Assembly: GCA_045613985.1 (NCBI GenBank)
Contig: JAZLCA010000019.1
Coordinates: forward strand, 1-64,000
Direction of reading: 5' to 3'
DNA from: SIG644 sp045613985
GTDB taxonomy: Bacteria; Bacillota; Clostridia; Oscillospirales; CAG-272
DNA length: 64,000 bases
The notes beneath the pieces are model-generated. The model had not been told where the DNA came from. It worked only from the letters and a program-made list of their open reading frames with translations, and did not search any database. A program made the position numbers and the translations under genes. This document shows positions 17,862 to 24,054 of the stretch, piece by piece (the stretch's first letter is position 1; each line of letters begins with the position of its first letter).

Positions 17862-18523
17862 AACAGAAAATGTCTTATATGGATAAAGTACACAAATGGG
17901 GCACGATTTGGAATCTCTCCATGATGGTACTGCTATTCGCATTTCCCTTTGCCGTTGCCATTATTTTTCGTGCGCTTCCCGATTGGAACGGCCTTCTCAT
18001 GGGTTTGATTGCAACCGCCCCCATGTACTGGGCGGTCGGTGTCGTTGAGACCTTAACCTACATTCCCATGCTGGGTGCAGGTGGCTCCTACCTTTCCTTT
18101 GTTACAGGAAATATTTCTAACCTTAAGCTCCCTTGCGCCCTCAATGCTTTAGAGCAGGCAGATGTCAAGTCAAGCTCGGAGGAGGGTGAGGTTGTTTCCA
18201 CCATTGCCATTGCCGTCTCGAGCATCGTGACGACAATTATCATTATTATTGGCGTTTTGCTAATCGTTCCGCTCACGCCCGTACTGGAAAACCCCGTGCT
18301 GACTCCCGCATTCGACCAGATGATTCCTGCACTGTTTGGTGGTCTTGGCGTAGCCTTCGTTTCGCGCAATTGGAAGATCGCAGTGGTACCCGTTGTTCTG
18401 ATGCTTATTTTGTTCATCACAATCCCCGCCCTCAATGCAGGGACGGTCGGCATTATGGTGCCCGTCAGCGTTCTGATCACGGTTGCCATCAGCAGGTTAA
18501 TGTACAAAAAAGGAATGCTGTAA
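17858..18523 (+). CDS. Integral membrane protein, partner of the DUF5058-like protein
   Basis: 221 residues with about six helices. The start at 17858 overlaps the previous stop (ATGA) and has GGGGAGG 7 bases upstream; the frame is open earlier but lies within the upstream gene. Motifs include PMYWAVGVVETLTYIPMLGAG and YLSFVTGNISNLKLPCALNA, the latter like a re-entrant substrate-binding loop (speculation). Charged residues are few. I do not recognise a named family. Only 12 bp separate it from the M20 peptidase gene. Confidence 0.7.
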   Translation: MKQKMSYMDKVHKWGTIWNLSMMVLLFAFPFAVAIIFRALPDWNGLLMGLIATAPMYWAVGVVETLTYIPMLGAGGSYLSFVTGNISNLKLPCALNALEQADVKSSSEEGEVVSTIAIAVSSIVTTIIIIIGVLLIVPLTPVLENPVLTPAFDQMIPALFGGLGVAFVSRNWKIAVVPVVLMLILFITIPALNAGTVGIMVPVSVLITVAISRLMYKKGML

Positions 18524-18535
18524 GAGGTAAATACT

Positions 18536-19975
18536 ATGTGGATTCTTTGGACCATTCTTGGAGCCATCGCTCTGCTCATTATCATTGTTTTGATTCGTAC
18601 TGCAGCGTTTAAACCAACCAACACGACTTACTCCGATTCCAATGGCGATGTTGAGTTTGATGCAGATGCGGCAACTTTCGCACTGCAACAGCTGTTGAAA
18701 TGCAAAACAGTATCCTACCATGATCATTCATTGGAGGATGACGCAGAATTTGAAAAGTTAATCGCCCTTTTACCCTCACTTTATCCAGCGGTATATCGTG
18801 TCTGTTCGCTGGAACGTCTACCTGATCGTGCCCTTCTCTTTCATTGGAAAGGACGAGCGTCCAATGCCCCTTCCGTTATGATGGCGCACTACGATGTTGT
18901 TCCTGTTGAAGAGGAAAGCTGGCAAAAGCCTCCCTTTGCGGCCATAATCGAAGACGGCGTATTGTGGGGACGCGGTTCCCTTGACACCAAGATCACCTTT
19001 TCCAGTGTGCTCTTTTCAGCCAATACCCTCATTAAACAAGGTTTTGTTCCCGAGCAAGATATGTATTTTGCTTTTTCCGGTGGCGAAGAGATCAACGGCG
19101 ATGGTGCCGTTCATATTGTCAATTATTTCAAAGAAAGAGGCATCACGCCTGCATTGGTACTCGATGAAGGCGGTGCAGTAGTCGAAAACGTATTTCCCGG
19201 TGTAAAGCTTCCTTGTGCCATGGTCGGTATCGCAGAAAAGGGGATGATGAACGTCACCTTTTCGGTGCAATCGAGTGGCGGACACGCCTCTGCTCCCAAG
19301 CCGCATACACCGATTGGTCAACTTTCAGCTGCTTGCTGTGCGATGGAGAAGCACCCCCTCCCCTTCCATATCACTCCCCCCGTTGCGGTTTTGTTTGATA
19401 CGATGGGGCGCAATTCCACCTTTGTTTATCGTATGATATTTGCTAATCTTTGGCTGTTCAAAGGTGTTTTGAATATGATTTGCAAAAAAAGCGGCGGTGA
19501 GATGAACGCTCTTGTCCGTACAACCGTTGCTTTCACGCAAGCAAACGGAAGCGCAGCTCCCAATGTGATTCCGCCTACTGCCTCTATGACTGCCAATCTT
19601 CGTCTTAATCCTATGGATACCGTAGAGAGTACACTCGAATATATCCGCAAAACTATCAAGGACGATTCTATCACGCTGACCGTCAAAAATGGCATAGATC
19701 CCAGCCCCATCTCCCAAATCAACTGTGAGGCCTGGAATAAAGTTGCGATTGCCGTCAGCGCAACATGGGATGGTTGTCTTGTCTCCCCTTATTTGATGGT
19801 TCAGTGCTCTGACAGCCGCCATTATCGCGATCTGTCCGATCACGTTTACCGCTTCTCTGCAATGGACTTGACCAGTGAAGAGCGCAAGACTATACACGGT
19901 CACAATGAACGCATTCGCTTGGATTGTATTAAGCGTGCAACGGAGTTTTACATCCGTTTGATGCGGCAGTGTTAA
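18536..19975 (+). CDS. M20-family metallopeptidase with N-terminal membrane anchor
   Basis: 479 residues, of the PM20D1/carboxypeptidase S-like subgroup. Residues 1-20 form one helix (WILWTILGAIALLIIIVLI). Metal and catalytic motifs are complete: AHYDVVP (His118, Asp120), GRGSLDTK (Asp150), and GGEEINGDGA (Glu184/Glu185). A dimerisation domain follows (SSGGHASAPKPHTP), then a C-terminal His in HGHNERI. Family members cleave or form amide bonds of small peptides or N-acyl amino acids. The link with two membrane proteins suggests uptake plus hydrolysis of such a compound. A two-way terminator follows. Confidence 0.88.
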   Translation: MWILWTILGAIALLIIIVLIRTAAFKPTNTTYSDSNGDVEFDADAATFALQQLLKCKTVSYHDHSLEDDAEFEKLIALLPSLYPAVYRVCSLERLPDRALLFHWKGRASNAPSVMMAHYDVVPVEEESWQKPPFAAIIEDGVLWGRGSLDTKITFSSVLFSANTLIKQGFVPEQDMYFAFSGGEEINGDGAVHIVNYFKERGITPALVLDEGGAVVENVFPGVKLPCAMVGIAEKGMMNVTFSVQSSGGHASAPKPHTPIGQLSAACCAMEKHPLPFHITPPVAVLFDTMGRNSTFVYRMIFANLWLFKGVLNMICKKSGGEMNALVRTTVAFTQANGSAAPNVIPPTASMTANLRLNPMDTVESTLEYIRKTIKDDSITLTVKNGIDPSPISQINCEAWNKVAIAVSATWDGCLVSPYLMVQCSDSRHYRDLSDHVYRFSAMDLTSEERKTIHGHNERIRLDCIKRATEFYIRLMRQC

Positions 19976-19977
19976 CG

Positions 19978-20017
19978 AAAAAACCGTTACAAAGCAAAAT
20001 CTTTGTAACGGTTTTTT
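19978..20017 (+). terminator. Bidirectional intrinsic terminator
   Basis: A perfect 17-bp stem (AAAAAACCGTTACAAAG with its complement), loop of 6, with T runs on both strands, between the convergent M20 and SGNH genes. Confidence 0.93.
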
Positions 20018-20025
20018 TATTTCAT

Positions 20026-20685
20026 TTAGGCCTCGTGGTTATAATCAAATCCGCAATGCTTCAGAAACTCTCTTGCGATAAGCATCGCGCCGATCTGATT
20101 GGGATGAACGCGATCCCAAGCAATATAAGCGGAATGTTGATGCTCGAAATAACGGTCAAACATAGCCTGCGTATCAATAAAAATACATTCGTGCTTTTCT
20201 GCTAACTTGCGGCAAATTTCACTGTATTCATCCATACGGGCGCGCATCCAATCAGCTTTGTTGGGTTCCATGTAATAGGGAGTCATAAGAAAAATACCCT
20301 TAACTCTTCCCTTGAGCGACAGAAGCATATTTTCTACGTTTTGTTCATATTGAGCAGGTGTCACAGCCCGTTCCAAGATGGCAGGAGTGTCAAATTGACG
20401 CCACACGTCGTTGATGCCGATCATAATGCTGACCCAATCGGGATTCAGATTAAGGACGTCACGCTCCCAACGATTCCAAAGGTCGAGGCTGGTGTTTCCG
20501 CCGATACCCGAGTTGGTCACGCGGATGTTATATTCGGGATAGACGGACATGAGTAAATTCTCCACCATTCGGACATAGCCAAAGCCCAAGGCATCAAACA
20601 GTCCCTCGCCTACAGGGTTTTGGCTTCTCATTTCGGTCACAGAATCACCGGCAAATACAATTCGGTCATATTTTTCAAAAATCAT
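20026..20685 (-). CDS. SGNH/GDSL-family hydrolase (esterase)
   Basis: 219 residues, no signal peptide. All four SGNH blocks are present: FAGDSVTEM (Ser15), Gly in SGIGGNTS with Asn64, GINDVW with Asn92, and DRVHPNQ with Asp191 and His194. Such enzymes deacetylate sugars or hydrolyse other esters; PYYMEPNKADWMRARMDEY resembles the rhamnogalacturonan acetylesterase-like group, but the substrate is not settled. It is 21 bp downstream of the metallophosphoesterase gene and likely shares its transcript. Confidence 0.88.
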   Translation of the reverse strand: MIFEKYDRIVFAGDSVTEMRSQNPVGEGLFDALGFGYVRMVENLLMSVYPEYNIRVTNSGIGGNTSLDLWNRWERDVLNLNPDWVSIMIGINDVWRQFDTPAILERAVTPAQYEQNVENMLLSLKGRVKGIFLMTPYYMEPNKADWMRARMDEYSEICRKLAEKHECIFIDTQAMFDRYFEHQHSAYIAWDRVHPNQIGAMLIAREFLKHCGFDYNHEA

Positions 20686-20706
20686 GGTATTATCTCCTTC
20701 ACAATT

Positions 20707-21543
20707 TTATTTTTCAGCTTTAATAAGCACCATTTCGTCTTGTCTTCCGTAAGCATGGTGGCTCATTTCATTATTCAAAACCATATCGCTCTCAGGGGTG
20801 ATATAAGCAGTAGTCACACTTCCGTCATCATTGAAACAAAGCTCGCGCCAGCCCCAACGGCTGTTTTCGATATCACGGGAATAAGAAAATTGACCATCTC
20901 GAATCAGACACTTGTGGCCGCACTCATCGCCCAGATCAATGATTTCAGACTTGTGTGTATGTCCTGCAAACAAGGCAATCACTCGCGTTTCCGTACGCAA
21001 AAAATCACAAAATTCAACCGGTTCTTTGTCCATATTAAAGTCGTGTGCACAAAGAAACACTTTGGTATCCGGATATGCATTCATCTGCTCGCGAATATAA
21101 GTCAAATCAGTTGGAGTGTAAGTTCCGTCGCTGTTTTCGCTTGGATCGAGATCTTCTCCGAAATTATCAAGAAGAATAAAGAGATAGTCGCCGTACGGAA
21201 CGGTCATGCGACGTTCGTGACCGGTGATACGTTTCCAATTTTCATGTCCGTATTGCTCGTGATTTCCCGCAATCATATATTTCGGACAAGGCGGCAGGTG
21301 AGGATAGACGTCCTGCATAAATTTTTCCGTCCAGGACGTGCCCCGGTTGAGTACCGATCCAAATGGCGGGCAAACCCAAAAATCCAGTGAATAGTCACCC
21401 AGCATAAGCATCATTTCAAAGGGATCCTTCTCATATTCCGCCTTCAAATCGCGGATCATTCGTCCCATGCGATCCTCACTGGTCACTTCGTACCAAACGG
21501 GCTCGCAATAATGCAAATCGGAAGTAATGAGTATTCTTGACAT
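20707..21543 (-). CDS. Calcineurin-like metallophosphoesterase
   Basis: 278 residues, cytoplasmic. The five metal-binding blocks are visible: SDLHY (Asp9, His11), LGDYS, AGNHEQYG, a His in LCAHDFN, and AGHTHKS. These hold the two-metal centre of phosphodiesterases and phosphatases. The substrate is unknown. RBS AAGGAG lies 7 bases before the ATG. It heads a two-gene unit with the SGNH hydrolase, an association that suggests processing of a phosphorylated, acylated compound (weak inference). Confidence 0.85.
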   Translation of the reverse strand: MSRILITSDLHYCEPVWYEVTSEDRMGRMIRDLKAEYEKDPFEMMLMLGDYSLDFWVCPPFGSVLNRGTSWTEKFMQDVYPHLPPCPKYMIAGNHEQYGHENWKRITGHERRMTVPYGDYLFILLDNFGEDLDPSENSDGTYTPTDLTYIREQMNAYPDTKVFLCAHDFNMDKEPVEFCDFLRTETRVIALFAGHTHKSEIIDLGDECGHKCLIRDGQFSYSRDIENSRWGWRELCFNDDGSVTTAYITPESDMVLNNEMSHHAYGRQDEMVLIKAEK

Positions 21544-21575
21544 AACAATGCTCCTTGTATTGTCTCATTAATTAC

Positions 21576-21604
21576 ATTGTAGCACTTTTCGTCTGTTTTG
21601 TCTA
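21576..21604 (-). promoter_or_regulatory. Promoter of the metallophosphoesterase-SGNH unit
   Basis: On the minus strand, TAGACA (21599-21604), 17 bp, TACAAT (21576-21581), 33 bp before the start codon. Confidence 0.6.
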
Positions 21605-21662
21605 CCCTTTTTTGCTCATCAAAAAAATATTTAAAAATGGCGAAAAATATTTCAAAAAGGTA

Positions 21663-21691
21663 TTGACAAATGCCTTTTTATTTGATATAAT
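21663..21691 (+). promoter_or_regulatory. Consensus promoter of tRNA-Tyr
   Basis: TTGACA (21663-21668), 17 bp, TATAAT (21686-21691), 22 bp before the tRNA. Confidence 0.92.
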
Positions 21692-21713
21692 ACATAGCGT
21701 TGTGAAACAACAT

Positions 21714-21798
21714 GGGAGCGTTCCCGAGCGGCCAAAGGGGGCAGACTGTAAATCTGTTGTCACTGACTTCGGTGGTCCGAATCCACCCGCTCCCACCA
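21714..21798 (+). tRNA. tRNA-Tyr (GTA)
   Basis: 85 nt with long variable arm and encoded CCA. Acceptor stem GGGAGCG/CGCTCCC, anticodon loop with GTA in ACTGTAAAT, T arm GGTGGTCCGAATCCACC. The long variable arm with the GTA anticodon is diagnostic for bacterial tRNA-Tyr. Confidence 0.97.
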
Positions 21799-21837
21799 AA
21801 ACAAAAGACCACCCATCGGGTGGTCTTTTGTTTTGGT
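21797..21837 (+). terminator. Intrinsic terminator of tRNA-Tyr
   Basis: A 19-bp stem (CCAAAACAAAAGACCACCC with its complement) with a 3-nt loop begins within the CCA end. The 3' arm has T4 and T4 tracts rather than one long run. Confidence 0.85.
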
Positions 21838-21860
21838 GAAACAGGTCGGATGAGGCCGCC
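21811..21860 (+). repeat. Imperfect 50-bp direct repeat, copy A
   Basis: This segment covers half of the tRNA-Tyr terminator and the bases after it. It aligns without gaps to 22070-22119 (offset 259) with 38 of 50 bases identical; the ends ACCCA-CGGGTGGT and TCGGATGA-GCCGCC are the best conserved. Confidence 0.7.
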
Positions 21861-21864
21861 GAGG

Positions 21865-22044
21865 GCAAGTTTTCCGTTTTTGGCGAAGCCAAAATGGCGG
21901 TGTTCAGCCGCCAAGGAAAATCTTGCTAAACTCGCCAACGGCGAGTTTTGTGGTCCGAATCCACGCGGCGGATATGGCATGTAAAATTCGTTAGTTTCGT
22001 TCCGCCGCCCTCAATATTCCGTTTCGGTTCGAAACGGAATATTG
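21865..22044 (+). other. Chain of hairpins of unknown function after tRNA-Tyr
   Basis: No plausible gene lies here, but the strand folds densely. An 11-bp stem with one bulge (21865-21875 with 21915-21926) encloses two hairpins back to back: TTTTGGC/GCCAAAA with GAA loop (21878-21894) and TGGCGG/CCGCCA (21895-21913), a three-way junction. Then a 9-bp stem AAACTCGCC/GGCGAGTTT (21928-21948), a short GTGG/CCAC hairpin (21950-21964), GCGGCGGA/TCCGCCGC (21965-22008), and a perfect 15-bp hairpin from CAATATTCC (22012-22044). The 15 bases at 21950-21964 equal the tRNA-Tyr T-arm segment at 21772-21786. It could be a structured RNA, a palindromic repeat element, or decayed tRNA-locus duplication. Confidence 0.6.
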
Positions 22045-22069
22045 CCATAGTACGCAAGCTTTTCTCTTC

Positions 22070-22119
22070 ACCCACCGGGTGGTGTTTTATTTTGGGAGCG
22101 TTGATCGGATGAAGCCGCC
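22070..22119 (+). repeat. Imperfect 50-bp direct repeat, copy B
   Basis: Second copy of 21811-21860. It keeps a shortened terminator-like hairpin (ACCCACCGGGTGGT, then TTTT-ATTTT). The bases GGGAGCGTT at 22094-22102 also equal the tRNA-Tyr 5' end, so this copy mixes parts of the tRNA locus. Confidence 0.65.
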
Positions 22120-22153
22120 TATCTCCCTCAACTTCTTATTTTCGTACACAAGA

Positions 22154-22182
22154 TTGACATCATCAGATAATTATGGTAAAAT
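22154..22182 (+). promoter_or_regulatory. Promoter of the Tim44-like protein gene
   Basis: TTGACA (22154-22159), 17 bp, TAAAAT (22177-22182). Transcription would begin about 12-14 bp before the start codon, giving a very short leader that just holds the ribosome binding site. Confidence 0.82.
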
Positions 22183-22201
22183 ATTTGCGGAGGTGATATT
22201 T

Positions 22202-22996
22202 ATGAAATCCGTCGTCAGTATTTTACTGATTTTGTTTTTATTGCTGTCCGTGTTTCAGTTACCTGCCTTGGCAGAACAACCGAATCCTGTCTCTATTTTT
22301 GAAATTGACATTTCCCTTCTGCGTGCAGGCGGTGGTAGTTCGGGCGGAGGTAGTAGTAGCGGTGGCGGTAGTAGCGGCTCAAACTCGCATCACTCAACTA
22401 ATACACGTGGCAGAAGTTCTCTCTTGGATAATATATTTACCTTGATTCTGTTTCCTTTTTTCTTCTTTGGAGCAGCGATCGTTTTTCGGTTTAAGCTGTC
22501 AAGACACGCTCGCAATAGTAAAAAGCTACTGAATATGTTGGAACGCAAAGATAGCGCTTGGAAGTATAAAAATATTCAAAAGCAGGTACGTGTTGCCTAT
22601 TTTGCCATTCAAAACGCATGGACGACCACAAATTTAGAGCCTGCAAAGCCATATATGTCAGATGAGTTGTTTGAAAGCTTTCAAACAAAAATCAACTGGA
22701 TGATTTTCAAAAACGAGCAAAATATTCTCAAACAAATCAAGTTAAAGGAAGCGATTCCGGTTGCTGTTTGCGATCACGCGGACGACACGCTCGATCACGT
22801 TTGGTTTTATATCAAAGGAAGAATGATCGACTACACCATTAACACCCAAACAAATACCAAAATCAGCGGAAATGCTATGCCTGAAAATTTTGAAGAATAC
22901 TGGCAATTTACCCGCAAAGAAAAAAATCTTTGGGTTTTGAATAAAATCCTACAAAAAGACGAGGCGGATCAGATCGCCTTTACTCCTGAAATCTAA
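22202..22996 (+). CDS. Tim44-like domain protein, membrane-anchored
   Basis: 264 residues. The ATG at 22202 has GGAGGTGAT 5 bases upstream; the frame is open earlier but starts before the promoter. A signal peptide (about 1-24, ending PALAE) is followed by a Gly/Ser-rich stretch (GGGSSGGGSSSGGGSSGS) at about 43-60, one membrane helix (about 75-95, IFTLILFPFFFFGAAIVF) and a C-terminal domain (about 120-255) with AYFAIQNAWTTTNLEPAKPYMSD-type features of Tim44/Mba1-like proteins. The same layout is known in Bacillota proteins labelled Tim44-like; their role is not established. Tim44 itself ties proteins to membrane translocases. Confidence 0.75.
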   Translation: MKSVVSILLILFLLLSVFQLPALAEQPNPVSIFEIDISLLRAGGGSSGGGSSSGGGSSGSNSHHSTNTRGRSSLLDNIFTLILFPFFFFGAAIVFRFKLSRHARNSKKLLNMLERKDSAWKYKNIQKQVRVAYFAIQNAWTTTNLEPAKPYMSDELFESFQTKINWMIFKNEQNILKQIKLKEAIPVAVCDHADDTLDHVWFYIKGRMIDYTINTQTNTKISGNAMPENFEEYWQFTRKEKNLWVLNKILQKDEADQIAFTPEI

Positions 22997-23023
22997 TAAA
23001 ACAAAAATATAAGCAACTTTGAA

Positions 23024-23487
23024 GTGATTTTTACGAATTTTAATATTTGCCGTTTGACCAACCACCCAGCATTGAAAGACCGCATGGCTACTTGGTTCCA
23101 TCAAAAATGGGGCATCCCACTTGAGGATATCTGGACAGCATGACTGAATGCCTTGAAAATCAAAGCCCTGTTCCCTCTTGGCACGTCGCTATGAAGGGCG
23201 ACCGCATCGTCGGCGGTGTCGGCGTTATCGAAAACGATTTTCATAACCGTCCCGATCTTGCCCCCAACGTATGCGCGCTGTTCGTTGAGCCCGATGTCCG
23301 TGGTCAAGGTATTGCGGGCGAGCTCTTAAATGCTGTTTGCAAGGATATGAAAGCAGCAGGGCTTGACAATCTTTACCTTCTGACCGACCATACCACGTTC
23401 TATGAGCGATACGGCTGGAAATTTCTCTGCATGGTTCAAGGGGATGGTGAGGAAGAAATGAGCAGGATGTACGTTCACACTCTATAG
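23024..23487 (+). pseudogene. GNAT-family N-acetyltransferase, frameshifted
   Basis: The C-terminal part (23140-23487) reads as a GNAT acetyltransferase with the acetyl-CoA loop VEPDVRGQGIAGELL and the ending TFYERYGWKFLCMV. Upstream, another frame codes the missing start of the same family (ICRLTNHPALKDRM, WFHQKWGIPLED) and stops at 23141-23143. Inserting one base near 23127 would join them, since GAG GA-TAT CTG GAC AGC ATG ACT continues in frame. The upstream start is also unclear: no ATG; a GTG at 23024 or an ACG at 23033 (with AAGTGA before it) are the options. A 115-residue product from ATG 23140 could still be made but would lack the first strands of the fold. Sequencing error is possible. 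Confidence 0.75.
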
Positions 23488-23505
23488 TCTCTTGGAGGAA
23501 ATTCT

Positions 23506-24015
23506 ATGAATCGAGTCATTGTTATCGGAGGCAACGGTAGCGGAAAATCGACGTTTTCCAAGCAGCTGGCGGCTATTATACAACTTCCGCTTGTTCATCT
23601 TGATCGCCTTCATTGGCACGGTCACTGGCAAACGCGTACACGCGAGGAATTCGACACATTGTTACAAGCAGAATTAGAAAAAGATGCATGGATCGTAGAC
23701 GGCAACTACGACCGCACCATTCCTCACCGACTTACCTTTTGCGACACCGTCTTTTATTTCGATTTTTCCACCTTGCGCTGTCTTTGGGGTGTGACGCAGC
23801 GAGTTCTGACCAATTACGGAAAATCCCGCGATGACATGGGCGGCGACTGTCCCGAGCGATTTGATCTTTCCTTCTACAAAAGCATTCTCGGCTTCAACAA
23901 AGCGCACAGAAAACATTACCATGCGCTGATGGAGCAAGCTAGAAACGAGGGGAAAACGGTCGTGATTTTCCATAACAGACGGCAGGTCAAGCAATATTTA
24001 AATACGATGAGATAA
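23506..24015 (+). CDS. P-loop kinase-like protein (adenylate-kinase fold, 'topology modulation' group)
   Basis: 169 residues, cytoplasmic. The Walker A motif GGNGSGKST is at 8-16 and is followed by LPLVHLDRLHWHGHW, typical of the small kinases often called DNA topology modulation protein (FlaR-like). IVDGNYDRT is the conserved middle motif, and RVLTNYGKSR and FHNRRQVKQYL lie near the end. The true substrate is not known for this group. RBS TTGGAGGAAA precedes the ATG. It is 18 bp after the GNAT stop, likely co-transcribed. Confidence 0.85.
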   Translation: MNRVIVIGGNGSGKSTFSKQLAAIIQLPLVHLDRLHWHGHWQTRTREEFDTLLQAELEKDAWIVDGNYDRTIPHRLTFCDTVFYFDFSTLRCLWGVTQRVLTNYGKSRDDMGGDCPERFDLSFYKSILGFNKAHRKHYHALMEQARNEGKTVVIFHNRRQVKQYLNTMR

Positions 24016-24016
24016 T

Positions 24017-24049
24017 GCAAAAGCAAGGCAAAATTTGCCTTGCTTTTGT
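24017..24049 (+). terminator. Bidirectional intrinsic terminator
   Basis: GCAAAAGCAAGGCAAA pairs with TTTGCCTTGCTTTTGT almost perfectly between the convergent kinase gene and polA. Confidence 0.88.
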
Positions 24050-24054
24050 CATTA

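Noticed and set aside
21602..21984. Open frames on both strands across tRNA-Tyr coding for small proteins
   Set aside because: They are translations of the tRNA, its terminator and the hairpin region; such frames are a known annotation artefact and have no ribosome binding site.
22202..22400. Gly/Ser-coding repeat as a possible CRISPR or tandem repeat array
   Set aside because: The repeats are short codon runs for a Gly/Ser linker without spacers.
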